The notes under the pieces: model-generated | The model's input: only the letters and a program-made list of their open reading frames with translations | Told to the model about the DNA's origin: nothing | The model's database searches: none | Translations under genes and position numbers: made by a program | Part shown: piece by piece, positions 45,084 through 57,206 of the stretch | How positions within the stretch are numbered: the first letter of the stretch is position 1 | How the letters are laid out: every line of letters starts with the position of its first letter | DNA from: Bryoerythrophyllum caledonicum | Taxonomy: Eukaryota; Streptophyta; Bryopsida; Pottiales; Pottiaceae | DNA: 64,000 nt | Assembly: GCA_963971425.1 (NCBI GenBank) | Contig: OZ020515.1 | Span: forward strand, 36,718,371 to 36,782,370 | Reading direction: 5' to 3'

Positions 45084-47086
45084 CTACCTCAACCTGAGCT
45101 GCGGCCTCCGCCTCCGCTCGATGGAGCCGTTGGGGCCATACAAGCCCTGGTACAAGGGCCGGATCCGGAGAATGAGCACCATGTTGAGCAGGATGCCCAG
45201 AGCGCACATCCCCGCCATGACGATGAACACGGAGCGGAAGCAGTGGGAGCCCATGCACTTGGGCGGGTCGGGGCCGTCGCCGAAGAAGAGGAAGATGCGC
45301 TGAAATGCGTTGAGATGCGGCACCGGCTTGGACGCCTCCTGGTCGTAGAGCCAGCCCGCCAGCACGCCGGAGAAGAGGAGCGAGCCCAGCGGGATGTTGA
45401 GGATGAGGAAGTTGTACAGGATGCCGAAGTGCTTCAGCCCGAAGAGCTCGGACGCCGTCGGCACCGTGATGGTGATGTGGACGCCGTAGCACACGCCCAC
45501 TATGATGGAGCCTGCGTACAGCGACCCGGGCGCGGCGGTGGCGAACAGGATGTACCCGAAGAAGAGGAACACTTGCGAGAGCGCCATCCACACCGGCCGA
45601 GGAATCGCTGCTTTCCTGCGACCAAGACGGAGCGGTTATGATGAGTGAGAATGCGATGGAATGCGTCAGATAAATGAAGATATGATGTTGTTTCTACGAG
45701 AGTAGTCACCCTGAGTTTGAATGAGTTACCTCCTCTTTTTTCAATCGAAAGAGGGTGAAACTTTGGGTGCGGGACTGGAAGCTTACTTGACATAGTATTC
45801 AGAGATGGCGCCGGCGCCGATGCGGCCAAAGAAGCCCCAGATGCTGATGAGCGAGATGAAGATGGAGACGTCTGCGAATCCCTGCGCTTCGCCAATCTGA
45901 CCCAAGTTGTTGATGGCCGTGATTCCGGTGCCAATCCCGCACAAGAACGTGAAGAACAGCAGCCAGAAGTCGAGTGTCATCAAGGCTTCCGCGAGACTGT
46001 GGTCCTCGCCAAGAACCGGGAACTGCTTGGAGCCCGGCTCCTGCACTTTCTCGGTCTCGGCGCCAGCTTCGACGTGCTCGAGGCTGGTTTGGGTGATATC
46101 CGAGGCGTTATCTGAGGCATTGTCTTCCAGGAGCGGCTTGGTGATGGACGACCCTTGGGACAGTAGGGTTGTTGACTCTGCCTTCTTGTTGTCGTTCCAG
46201 ACGCGGAGCATGAGGCGGAAGGGCACGGCGAGCGGCGCGACGAGGAAGAGCAGGAGCACGACCGCGAAGAGCTTGAACTGGAACGACGAGAACGGGAAGG
46301 TAAACTCCAGGAGCGTGAACGCCAGAAGGTAGAACGCGAGCGCGAGCGAAATCCAGTTGATGGTGGTGAACCCCTTCTGCTCCTCCGCGTCCTCCTCCGC
46401 GGTGGTCGACGCGGGCACCTCCGTGAGGAAGATGATGGCGAAGAAGCACACGATGGCGGGCAGGAACGTGAGCAGCAGCAGAAACGACGACGCCTCGCTC
46501 GTGAACAGCGCCGTGCACAGCTGCGTGAAGATAGCCGTGCTCAGCCCGATGTACCCCTTCAGCGTGCCCGTCACCGTCCCGCGGCTCCGCGGAAAATTCC
46601 GCATACATGTCACCAGCACCGCCGTGTTCATCCACGTACTGCTATTCCCTCCCATACACAACACTACACACATCTGCACCAAAACCAAAACCAAAACGTA
46701 CGATCAGCCATTGTCACCACAACTCTCGCCGCCATAACCTCACACAGAGTGCGCCTCACCTTCCAGTACGAGGGCGGGCTGATTTTCTGCGCAATGACAA
46801 GATACTGCGTGCCATAGCCGACGGCACCCTCGACGGCGCCGATGAGCAGGATGAGCCACGTTGGAAGTCGATCCGCGAGCAGGCCCGCGACCAAGCCGAA
46901 CGACTTACCCACGTCTTTCGCCACGCCGAGGTTGTTGAGCTGCAACTGGTTGTAGTGCATCACCGCCTTGAGCGCCGGCGAGTAGTTGGCAAACGTGTAG
47001 TTGTTCCCAGCTATCGACTGCACCCATATCGCCGTCACGAATCCCACCCATTTCTTGCTGATCGTCGAATACCTCACGTCCAACAT
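45084..47086 (-). CDS. Nodulin-like major facilitator superfamily transporter
   Basis: A membrane transporter of the plant nodulin-like/NFD4-type MFS branch; substrate unknown. Three GT-AG exons, 47086-46760, 46673-45787 and 45615-45084, give 581 residues. The N-terminus (KKWVGFVTAIWVQSIAGNNY then FANYSPALK) is the nodulin-like domain start. About twelve hydrophobic spans are visible, split by a hydrophilic central loop (KPLLEDNASDNASDITQ, residues about 290-340). MTLDFWLLFFTFLCGIGTG opens the second half, as in this family, and FLTEVPAS precedes the loop. The ATG at 47086 is the first in the frame; the frame opens earlier without ATG. The C-terminus ends in an Arg-rich tail. The exons are much more GC-rich than the flanking AT-rich DNA. 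Confidence 0.88.
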
Positions 47087-47134
47087 TGCAACCAAAAACT
47101 CCACCAAAACAGCCTCAAAGTCCCCTACCTCCAC

Positions 47135-48750
47135 ACAAACGGCCTCCCTTTCAGATAACTACTACTCGTCACCGACCATCAGCAACTCTCGAGATTCTGA
47201 ATCCTAAAACGATGAAACTCCCGTGAATTCCAACGTCCCAACCTACTACAGTGTGCTATTCGGCGGCTTTCGAGCGAACTGTTGCCGTTTCCAAGGCCCG
47301 ACTTCCCGAGGTCACGCTCCAACTACCAACATTCGCCACAAAACGTCCGCACTACAGTACTGTTGTGGCTCGTATCCCACCCGCCCCAAAGTCCACTTGG
47401 TGAGTCGTTTCGAACGTCTATTGGCCCAATCGCTTTCCTGGCAATAATATTTGTGTTATTAACCGTCTCATACTCAAGAATTCCCGTTTATTCCTCAGGA
47501 ATCTAGCGCGACGGTGACCCACACCGCACAGCTCTCTTTCTTCTCTAAAAATTTCCAACTTTTTTATTTCTCTATCACAAATTGAGCTGCGCTTTCGCTG
47601 AGTATGATGTTTTTAAAATTCAGATATTTACAACTGATTTTTTTAACATATAAATTTAGGAAATATAATATGTTTTGCTGTTTTTTTAATTTGATTTATG
47701 TTTATTTTAATTTGTTTCTTTTATTTTATTTTTGTTTTTGGGATAAAGTTGATATATAGATTGCTGTAAAGTTACTCGGGCGTCGTTGGTGCTTGAAGCG
47801 TCGTGACCATGGCTCATTGGTTCATGCGGAACGGACTTCACTGTTTCGACCAACCGTTGCCTCATATCATTTGTGAGATGCGTCACTCGCCATGTTTTTC
47901 CAATGAAAGTTGTTTTCGAGAGAAGAAGGCTTTCAGCAATTACAGTGAAAAGAAGAGACTTGTTCAGAAAATCCGGTTATTCAGAAAGTTTTGAGCAAAT
48001 ATTATCAGTTGTATTGGAGATGCAAATCTTCTCAGTTGGTAATGAATGGAATGACTAAAAGTGGCAACTTGAGGCACAGCGTGACGTCACGGGAACTCAA
48101 TGTTGCTGATCCAATTTGAATTATTTAGTTTCATCATGGATTTTCAGTACATGAGGAAAAGGGACTGGCAGAGGACATGCCTCTTTTGAACAGAAAATAA
48201 TGTTAGAATGGTGGTTGCTGCCGCGGCTTTCCCAACTTGTGTGGGGTTCTGATAATGTCCAGCGTCCTTTGAAGCTCAGATGTCCAGGCTGAACGATAAA
48301 AGGAATCTACGACAGGAGTAGATAGTACAGGACACCATCTAGGCCTTGAGTACATTTGGCTTACGTCCAGTCTTTTCTTTGAAAGGACAACCTTGATTCT
48401 ATCAGTCAGGATCTGGGGGCAAACTTTCAGTGCAAGTGGCCTGGGACGTGAATTACGATGCTTGAAGGACGGCACGGTAACATTCTATTGTTGTGCGTTA
48501 TGCTTGTTTAATCCTGCTCGAATATGCCCTCTGTAACTTTTCCGTTGTGCCCTCACTAACTACAGGGTCCCCATTAGCTTTATCTGATGAAACTTGTGGC
48601 CAAATGGCATTGGCTCCCTTGTGAAAGTTTGACATCTGCCTTCGATAAAGCCTACATTTCATCACCCAAACCAGGTCAGCGCAGCAGGTTGGCTTCAAGT
48701 ATACTGACTCATCGACTGAGAAAACTGACTGGATTTGCCTAAATACCCCG
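47135..48750. other. Intergenic, upstream of the MFS gene
   Basis: No gene is supported. Open frames at 48203-48475 and 48498-48908 (minus) have no recognisable content. Confidence 0.4.
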
Positions 48751-48988
48751 GTCGAGCGTTGCGCCAAGCGTGAGGCTTGGAAGGGTGGGAGAGGGTAGGG
48801 ACAAAATTGGCCCCTATTTTTATGTTGGAGGTGGGCCCTATCTGATCCGAGGGGGTCTCCATAGAAATTTGGAGCCGCAGGCCCCAATTTTGGCCAAAAG
48901 AATTCCAAAAAAAGTCTCTAGAATCCTAAAACGGGCACGACCAGAGAAATGGACCCACCCGAGGCTGAGGTTTGGTGCAACGCTTGAC
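48751..48988. mobile_element. Long-arm MITE family L, divergent copy
   Basis: Ends GTCGAGCGTTGCGCCAAGCG and, inverted, GTCAAGCGTTGCACCAAACC; 238 bp. The interior (GGCCCCTATTTTTATGTTGG, AGGCCCCAATTTTGGCC) resembles copies at 50707, 50980 and 53526, but the arms are unrelated to theirs. Confidence 0.55.
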
Positions 48989-49063
48989 TAGGGTCAATAA
49001 GGAGATCTAAACTGACTCCTTGGAGTTTTTCGGAGTCTTACTTGAAGAGGAAACATTCTATGA

Positions 49064-49455
49064 GAGCATCTCCACCGGGGCATGGGGCCTCGGCAGATTT
49101 CCTTGAATGGCATGTGGCGGACAAAAAAAACCTGCATCGTAGGATCTCGTCCGGGGTCCTGGTCTACCGGGTTGATGGCTAGGCAGGGCTGCAGACACCA
49201 AATCTGCTTCATTTCCCGTCCTAGTACGAGGGTTTGGCGTTCTCCCCTTGCTAGTGAAGGCCAACCACGTGGCTTCTTGAGGGACTTGCTCTCTGACCAC
49301 ACGCTCCCTTCCTTGCAAAAAAGGTGTTTATTGCAACACCGTGCCAGTTTTTGCGTCAGGGGTGGCCAATTCGGAACGAAAGGCATGTTGCTGGCTTCGC
49401 TCCACCCCGAAGTCACGTGGCATGGTGTGGCCAGGTTGGTGTCAGGGGTGATGAG
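49064..49455. mobile_element. PIF/Harbinger-like MITE (GAGCATCTCCAC), worn
   Basis: Starts GAGCATCTCCACCGGGGCAT. The right part (GTGTGGCCAGGTTGGTGTCA) matches the right part of the element at 57785-58337. The right end is decayed. Confidence 0.5.
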
Positions 49456-50706
49456 AGTGGGATATAGGAACGGAAAAAATTGGAGCATGAGAAAATTTCA
49501 TGCTTTCCTATTCTGTATTAAATGAAATGCATGAGGAGTAATGGTAGATAATAATCTATAGCCCTACTCAATGTAAGTTAAAGCTTCTTGACGTTGATCA
49601 TATCTCTATAGGGAAGAAGAAAACCATAATGCACTCTTCAAATGCAAGTACCTTTTGATCCGCGCCGTTAACGTTTACAAAATGTACTGAGTGTCTTTTT
49701 GTAGTAGTTAACTTGAAGATCCTACGATTGAAAACAGTTAGAGTGTTGTTTCAATAAGTCTTACATCTTCTCATCTTAGAGAGGCAATTTTGGGTGGTTC
49801 TGGTGTAACACAGTCTCAGTCCATTAGGGGTAAAGAGAAAAAACTGAAATGACTTCATCCATGGACTCAATTGCTATTAATACCCTATGCCATGGTCGCT
49901 TTTTGTACATAAATAATTCAAAATGGAGAGTTGTCCTAAATTATGGAAAATATACATTTTTGCTTGGTGATAAATAAAATTTAGAGTGTGCTTTAGTGAT
50001 GTAATTAGCAATAAATGTCAAGCCAAGCTATGGGGGATGGAGAAACCTTACACCTCATCTTGTTGTTAATCACATAGTTGCAAAGTAATTGCTCATATGT
50101 ACCTTTTTTGAAATAACACTAAATGTACACATGAAATTTTATTTTAATTCCAAATTATTTCTAAAGTTGACAAATAGTCTTAAATTAACATTTAGTGTTA
50201 GCCACATTTAGCCCTTCATTGACATTAAGTGTTTGCATTTGTATATATTGTTGCCAACACTAAATGTCATAGTTTGTGTACTAAAGTTGAGGCAGAAAAC
50301 ATTTGTTGATGACAGACTGTAATTGCAACCATAATTGCAGAGAAATCTACAAAGTTTGTACACTTTTACTGGGTAATGTGGAATTTTGAAACTTCTCATG
50401 CAACTGGTTATTGAAGTGGTGCTTGAACCAAAATCCAAATTCTGGAGAAGTTGGGGATATGAGCAATGGACACATCTTCCCACAAAACCTGGCCCCAAGT
50501 TGAGAGAAGACTATTCAACTACTGTAGAAAGCATTTTGTTTTGGGGTCATGTGAAAAGTGTTGTTTTGGGATGTGTTACAAGTTGCAAAATGTTGACCAT
50601 GTTGCAATTGCACCTTTCCTGCACCTTTGAAGGACTATGCTTTCCAAGTAGTTCAATGGAGTCTATTGTGAACCTGCCATGAAATGGGTCAAATGGGGCC
50701 CAGGGC
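49456..50706. other. Intergenic with fragments of the TTAA families
   Basis: A block at 49876-49975 (GTACATAAATAATTCAAAAT) matches 27.8 kb, and ATTAGGGGTAAAG near 49822 looks like a worn right end of the CCCCTAAA family. No gene. Confidence 0.45.
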
Positions 50707-50966
50707 AAATTGACCCCTGGTTGGGAGTTACCCGAGGTGGGTCCCGTCTTCATTGCATGGGGTCATTTTTCTAGCCCTCTTATTTTGGGGGGTCCGGAGG
50801 CTTTTTTTGGTTTTTTGGGGGGACAAATTTGGGATCAGCGGCCATCGTTCACCCTCAAGGACCCTCCCTTGCTACAATCAGGGCCCCGTCCCAAAACAAA
50901 ATAGGGGCTAGGTTTGGCCCCACCACCTCATGGTCCTCTCGGGTAACTCCCAACGAGGGGTCAATT
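50707..50966. mobile_element. Long-arm MITE family L, copy with TTGGGAGTT arms
   Basis: Left arm AATTGACCCCTGGTTGGGAG and right arm (complement) AATTGACCCCTCGTTGGGAG; both continue TTACCCGAG. Interior as in the copies at 50980 and 53526 (TTGCATGGGGTCATTTTTCT). About 260 bp. Confidence 0.7.
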
Positions 50967-50979
50967 CACCCTAGGCGTG

Positions 50980-51244
50980 GACAGGACGTCCCCAAAGCTC
51001 GGACTTACCCGAGGTGGGCCCCGTCTTAATTGCATGGGCTCATTTTTCTGACCCTCCCATTTTGGGGGGGTCAGAGGCTATTTCTGGATTTTTTTTACAA
51101 AATTGGAGCCTACAGCCCCAATTTGGTCTATAGGTCCCTCACTTGCCAAATTTAGGGACCCATTCAAAAACAAAATAGGGGCTAGGTTTTGGCCCCACCA
51201 CCTCTTCCCCCACCCGGTAAGTCCGAGCGTGGGGATGTCCTGTC
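50980..51244. mobile_element. Long-arm MITE family L, copy with GCTCGGACTT arms
   Basis: Left arm GACAGGACGTCCCCAAAGCT then CGGACTTACC; right arm (complement) GACAGGACATCCCCACGCTC then GGACTTACC. 265 bp. Confidence 0.7.
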
Positions 51245-51496
51245 AAATCGGGCGTCAAATGGGTTTCCAATGCTTGTCTGTAAATGTGAAAATACTTTTG
51301 TACTCCTGAGGTATGGCGAAGGAAGTTCAGAAGGATTGTTGTGCTAAATTCGCCTAGAAATCGACAATGTGTGATTCAAATGTGTTGGCTGTGTTCTATG
51401 TCCTGGTTTTAGTCTAACCTACAAGTAACTTCAGACTCACTTCAAGTTGATGTAATCGTTGTTCATTGTTGTTTGATTTACACAGAACACTCGTGA

Positions 51497-52597
51497 AGCT
51501 GGGTTTTTGCACTTCATGTTGCCTGCATGTTGATACGTCACTTTAATTGGCTGCACAAGTTAACCCTCAAACGTCATAATGTGCTGCTAGTAACCACATT
51601 ATCCTCCATTTATGGTGTCGTATTTGAACAGGATAAGTTTCAGGTTTTGAAAAGAGCTTCAAATGAAAGATGTTGGTTGAAGCACTTTCAATCCAAAGGT
51701 GTAAGGGCCGCTTCACACCAGGCCGAGTCGAGAGTCCGTCCGTCAAAATTTCTACCCAAACTATGGCAAGAGTCCAAACTTTTGGATAGCAAAAAAACAT
51801 TAAAATATATATATTGAAGCCTTTTGGTAGCTGTAGTGTGAAGCCCCAAAGCCCAAGTCAAAAGTCCAAACCCCATGTCATTGCGCCCAAAAAAATCAGT
51901 CCAAAATAATCAGCCAATAATAATCAGCCAAAAAAATCAACCAAAAAAAATTAGCCAAAAAAAATCAACCAAAAAAATTAGCAAAAAAATTTGTCCTCTT
52001 TCATCTAATGATCGAGATCTTATCAGATTTTGATTATTTTATTGAAAAAAATGACGGACTCTTGAAGGAAGTTTGGGTCGACTAAAACTGCACCAAAGCT
52101 CTCCAAAAGTATTGCCATGTGGGCACATTGGAAGACGACGGCCTTTGGACTTTGGCCTTTGGTATGAAGGCTGAGAGGCCGGACTTTGGCCATTCAAGCA
52201 ATCTCATTGGTGGAAACCGACGGACTCTCGACTCGGGCGTTAGGTGTGAAGCGGCCCAAAGTCTTGTTTAACTTTGATAAATTTGTGTAGTCTACATTCA
52301 TCCCTCCCATAAATTATAGTCAAGTTGGGTTTTTGCACTTCATGTTGGCTGCATGTTGATACATCACTTTCATTGGCTGCACAAGTTAATCCTTAAACGT
52401 CATAAGGCGCTCCTAGTGACCACATTATCCTACATGTATGGTGTCGTATTCGAACATGATAAGTTTCAGGTTTTGAAATGACCTTCAAAGGAAAGATGTT
52501 GGTTGAAGCACTTTTGATCGAAAGGTGTAAGTCTTGTTAAACTTTAATAAATTTGTGTATTCTATATTCATCCCTCCCATAAGTTATAGTCAAATCT
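51497..52597. repeat. Tandem duplication of about 270 bp, first copy split by a MITE
   Basis: GGGTTTTTGCACTTCATGTT opens both units (about 51502 and 52327), and the following 200 bp and the end CATCCCTCCCATAARTTATA match. In unit 1 the sequence GGTGTAAG is separated from TCTTGTT by the element at 51704-52258; in unit 2 the two are joined. Confidence 0.75.
51704..52258. mobile_element. PIF/Harbinger-like MITE with long inverted ends (GGGCCGCTTCACACC)
   Basis: Left end GGGCCGCTTCACACC followed by AGGCCGAGTCGAGAGTCCGT; right end inverted GGGCCGCTTCACACC then TAACGCCCGAGTCGAGAGTC. About 555 bp. The flanking TAA/AAA and the intact site in the neighbouring duplicate give a small (about 3-bp) target duplication. 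Non-coding. Confidence 0.75.
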
Positions 52598-52785
52598 AGC
52601 ACTGGTGGATGAAGATGGTAAGAACTTAGTAGAGGTTAAATTTAGCTAAAGGTTTAGCAGAGGTTTGGTAAGTTCCACAAGATTTCACCAGCAACCACCG
52701 ACAACATTTGGGCGGAGGAGGGGAACGAGCAGATGAGTATAGTTTCACCGCACTTTGGAAAGCAACAATCTGAGTGAACTCCTAA

Positions 52786-53177
52786 GAGCATCTCCACCCC
52801 AAGACGGAGAACCACCAAATTGGAGTTTTGTGAGGTCAAAAAGTTGCACCCATCACCTCAAAACGGGGAAACTTTATAAAATTTAGAAGTTTTGGTGCAT
52901 GGCACACACCAAAATCTCCTTGGATGGGGGGAGTGCGCCATATTTTGACGTTGGTGACACACCCATACCCTCGTGACACGTGGCGCCATGTCATTGATGT
53001 CGACACGTGGCGCCGTGTCATTGGTGGCAGGAGGTAAAAGGTCAAAGCATTTTTTTGGGTAAATTTTTATGGAGCTTGGGGTGGAGCCAAGCAAGCACCA
53101 AACCCTAAACCACTCCTGGCGTGAAATTTTTTTTCCGTCCTAGCGTGGAAAATTCCACGCCAGGAGTGGAGATGCTC
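52786..53177. mobile_element. PIF/Harbinger-like MITE, intact, TAA duplication
   Basis: GAGCATCTCCAC at 52786 and its complement ending at 53177, 392 bp, flanked on both sides by TAA (52783-52785 and 53178-53180). End sequence and the 3-bp TAA site fit PIF/Harbinger. Confidence 0.8.
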
Positions 53178-53525
53178 TAAGGGCATGTTTTCATGCTACA
53201 CTTGACCCATCAGAAATGGTGAGGTTGGGCCACTTCCATGAGAACAGAACATTTCCAACCCATTCTCAGATTATCTATATTTATTTCCTACATACTATTC
53301 TCTCCCATGTTAGATTCAGTTAAGGTGTCAAATAATCTTAAAAGGTGTTCAACATTCCCTGACTAGATGGAAGGGACCTACATGGAAGGGACGTCGTGGC
53401 TTTCTATCCTTGCAGTCACTGTCGGGTCCGGTCGGGAAGCTACAATGAATTTCAAGAGTTGGATGTAGTATGGAGACTCGCTCTAATTGGGAGAAAACGT
53501 ACATAGGGAGAGCATTGTTGGTGCG

Positions 53526-53794
53526 GACAGGATATCCCCCACGCTCGGACTTACCCGAGGTGGGCCCCCATCTTAATTGCATGGGGTCATTTTTCTGGCC
53601 CTCTTATTTTGGGGGGTCCAAAGGACTTTTTTGGATTTTTTTTTGACAAATTTGGATCCTACGGCCTTTGTTAACCCTAGGGGTTCTTCCCTTGCTATAA
53701 ATAGGTCCCCATCCAAAAACAAAATAGGGGTCGGGTTTGGCCCCACCACCTTGTGGCCCCACGTGGTAAGTCCGAGTGTGGGGGATATCGTGTC
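53526..53794. mobile_element. Long-arm MITE family L, copy 3
   Basis: Left arm GACAGGATATCCCCCACGCT then CGGACTTACC; right arm (complement) GACACGATATCCCCCACACT then CGGACTTACC. Nearly perfect 30-bp arms. 269 bp; interior as at 50980. Confidence 0.75.
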
Positions 53795-53925
53795 AAATCG
53801 AGCATTGTTGAGGTATAATTCCGTGAGATCATAACAGTGTCTTGTTGAGGATGCACACACAATCAATGCGTGAGAAGGGAGGTGATGGGCCACAATTTGG
53901 AGAAGTTAGAGAATATATATAAAGA

Positions 53926-54051
53926 ACTTTGGTCTCTAATGGGGACCTGGAGTGAATAAAGTGTCTGTTCGTTCCACCACTAAATCCATGTCTACCAGAG
54001 AGAGGTTTTAGTAGTATGGAACTACTGCCCTCTCTCGAGGGTAGACATTAA
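53926..54051. repeat. Stem-loop motif copy with a second long hairpin
   Basis: GGTCTC with GGGACC (53931-53947) abuts the motif (complement of GAACAGACACTTTATTCACT at 53950-53973). Beyond it TGTCTACCAGAGAGAGG and CCTCTCTCGAGGGTAGACA form a stem with an inner TAGTAG/CTACT stem. Two stacked structures. Confidence 0.6.
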
Positions 54052-54785
54052 AGATAGAGGACATTGCATGACTTGTCAAGATGAGAGTAGTTTTTGAAGT
54101 TGTTGCTCCACTGTCACTTGTCCTCTATTGTGTATGTGTGCATGAGTGTACATGGGTATTGAAGTGTTGTTGATGATGTTGTTTTGTGAGTGACCAGGCG
54201 AAGTTGGTCCTCATTTTGTGCCTTGCCGCATGTAAGCTTGTGCTGTATTTTGCTTGATAATTGCATTCTGCAGCACAATTGGGGTCTAATCAGGCAATGA
54301 AAGTTGTGGAACCCTAGACCATAATACTCTAATCCATAAAGCCCTAAATTGCACAACCCTAAACCTTAAAACCCTACAGGCATAGATAACACCAACATTC
54401 AACACAAGGCTTGGGGTTCTGGCTCTCATTAGGCACTAAGTTGAGTTGAATGAACATAACTTACAAGAGGTTATAACTTAGCAAAGGTTTTTACATCAAC
54501 AGTGGTTATAAGCTAATTGAGGTTATGGTTAGCAACGTTTATAATTTAGTGGCATTATAACATATCAGAGCCTTCAGAGGTATAACTTACAGTAGGGATG
54601 AGTGTCTACAATAAAATATGCGCTTGTATATATAGTTAACTACTAAAGGGTTCAAAAAGTAAGGATTTGCAATATGTACTTATAGGAACAAGAAAATGAA
54701 AAAATAGTGGATAGATAGAAATATGTAATAAGATTAATTTGGTGATATTTTATTATTTTATTTCACTTTTATTATTTTTAAATAA

Positions 54786-56743
54786 TTAACCCCTAAATTT
54801 CCAAGAGTCCCCTTGGAGGATTCTTGAAGGTTTGGGCAAGTTCCTATGGTGTTTGTTAATAAAAATATTCATTGTATTTTTGTTATTGTACACTATCTAA
54901 AGCTTTTTGACAGTTAATACCTACCATAAGTTTTACCTCTGATATGTTATAATGCCGCTTCTGGGCATTATCAAAAGCTTTTGACAATATAGTTTTTTTC
55001 TAAATTGGAGATTTAATGCAACAGTTATGCCATCTTAAAACAATACTTCATGAGAGCGGACATCTCACGCAACTCCAAAAACTTTTGCTATGACACTCTA
55101 TTGAATGTGAGATTTTCAATACTAGCAACTAATATTATTTCATCTCTTATGGTCAAAAATCTTGTCTTTAGTGACAAATAGCATGTTAGTCTAAGTCAAA
55201 AGAATTCAAACATTGCTCACATTGTCGGGCAAGGTACCAAAATTCTTCTTCTTTTGTACATAAGAACTAGAGATCTCAACTTTTTTTCATTTTTATTTTT
55301 CCTACTACAAGATATAGAGTAAACTCTCTTATTGACCATTAAATGGATCATCATTCTAAAACATGTTTAGTTCACATCAAAAATTAACGTGAATTAGCAA
55401 TTTAAGAACCTCCGTTCCTGGCACAATAGATTTGAATATGCTACGCCCCTTCTCTATTTCTAAAAATTGGTGTGCAATGAACTAATATCATGCTTAACAT
55501 GATGGTATCAAATTTAGACTTTGTGTAGTGCAAAACTTTGACACCAAGTGAGGTCAAAGTTTGTTGATCTCCTCAACACATGGAAAAAAATGAACGGTTT
55601 TCTCATCTTCAAACACTATAATCATTCAATCCGTGTACTTGCCAAAAGTGTATGGAATTTTGTGAGTTTGTTACTTAATCCCTAAGAAGCCATTTAACCC
55701 TTGGAGGCCGTTTCTCATTTTCGGCAGGTACCTAAAATCCAAAAAATATATTTTCTTTTTTGAAATATTTGTACTAGATTGTCCCTGATAAGATCTTTGT
55801 AGAATAATTTTTACAAAAACTTTGATTCATAATATGAAAGTTATTAGCCTTCAAAGTCAAATTTGGGACTCTGGGCAGCTCCAAAACTTTAGCTAGAAGC
55901 TTCTATTGGCATTGAGATTTTTCATACATATACTAGAGAATATTACCTTCTTTGGAGATGTCAAAAAAATTCTTGGCTTTAGTGTAAAGAATTTTTTTAA
56001 CTCAAATCAAACATTTTCACACATCATCGAGTTGGGTACCAAACAAGCTTCTTCTTTCCTACATAAAACCTAGAGATCTTCATATTTTTCACTATTTATT
56101 TTTTTGACAACAATATGTGGTGAAAACCTTCTTATGGACCATTTGGGTTATTATTTGAAAACATATTAAGTTCACAATGAAATAAAATGTGAATTGGCAA
56201 TTTTTGAACCTCCACTCCTTGCACACTTGTTTTGAATATTCTACACCCCTTCACTACCTCTAAAAACTGGTGGACAAGGAATCAACATCATGCTTAACAC
56301 AATGATAAAGGATTTAGACCTTGTGTAGTGCAAAAATTTGACACCAAGCGAAGTCAAAGCCTGTTGATTCACTCAACGCAAGGAAGAAAATGAACCATTT
56401 TCTTGACTTCAGATGCTATAATCTTCATATCCGTGCAGTGGATTGTAGCCCAAAACAATGTGGTAAGTTTGTATAGTAGTCCTTTATAACATCTTAGGAT
56501 TAAAAGTCCAAAATTGTACTGTATAGTTGGATTTTTTTGCCACTTGTTGATAGTGGTAGTTTTGTAATGTTTCTTGTGGGAAAATGCCTTGGGCTCTAAG
56601 GGGTTAATGAGTCTTAATTGAGATCTTACGATTAGAACTGAAAGTAAAAGTTTTTGTTTCCTTCTTTATTTATTGGACTAAAATCAACAATTTTGATGTG
56701 TTTTTTTTAATGGGAAATTGTCACAAAAATTTAAGGGTTATAA
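54786..56743. mobile_element. piggyBac-like element interrupted by a nested one
   Basis: Starts TTAACCCCTAAATTTCCAAG; the right end is worn (AATTTAAGGGTTATAA). The body is split at 55675-56607. Joining the flanks recreates the sequence order seen in the short relative at 57535-57775 (TTAATGAGTCTTAATTGAGA region). Confidence 0.7.
55675..56607. mobile_element. Nested 933-bp piggyBac-like element
   Basis: TTAA at both ends; left TTAATCCCTAAGAAGCC, right inverted TTAACCCCTTAGAGCCCAAG. Length within one base of the 19923-20854 element, with shared interior (CTCCACTCCTTGCACACTTG, TCTTTAGTGTAAA). Non-coding. Confidence 0.8.
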
Positions 56744-57206
56744 ACAAAAATCAACAGATGACTTTTAGATGTCAAACCTAATATTTCTAGTTTCATAAAA
56801 ATATATTTCTGAAAGGTCACAAACTTGCTATGGTAGCATGGTACATTACAATACAAGTATTTGGAATTACACTACGTTCAAAAAGAGAAGAGTACCAACA
56901 GCCTTTTTGTGATTTAACCCGTAAATGGCCATAAGTTGTTACTTCAAGCTTCATTACGTAGTGGTTTAAAAAATGCTTTAAATATTTAAATCACTTCTAC
57001 AGAAAATAGATAGATATTCTTCAAAAAATGGATGAATGAGAATTATCATTCATTATGCATGAGAATTAGATAAGAGATTATGCATGAAAGATTTGTTCAT
57101 AGTCCAATATATGAATGCTTGGACACATTGGGATCAAGAGTCTACTGAAGGTAACGATGCTTTTGAAGCCACCAAGACCTAGATAGCACACAATTCATTA
57201 AACACG

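Noticed and set aside
45058-45641. Frames of about 180 codons on both strands over the MFS last exon
   Set aside because: Only the frame 45593-45084 gives transmembrane segments and continues in phase from the previous exon.
48498-48908. 136-codon minus-strand frame
   Set aside because: It overlaps the MITE at 48751; no domain or codon signal.
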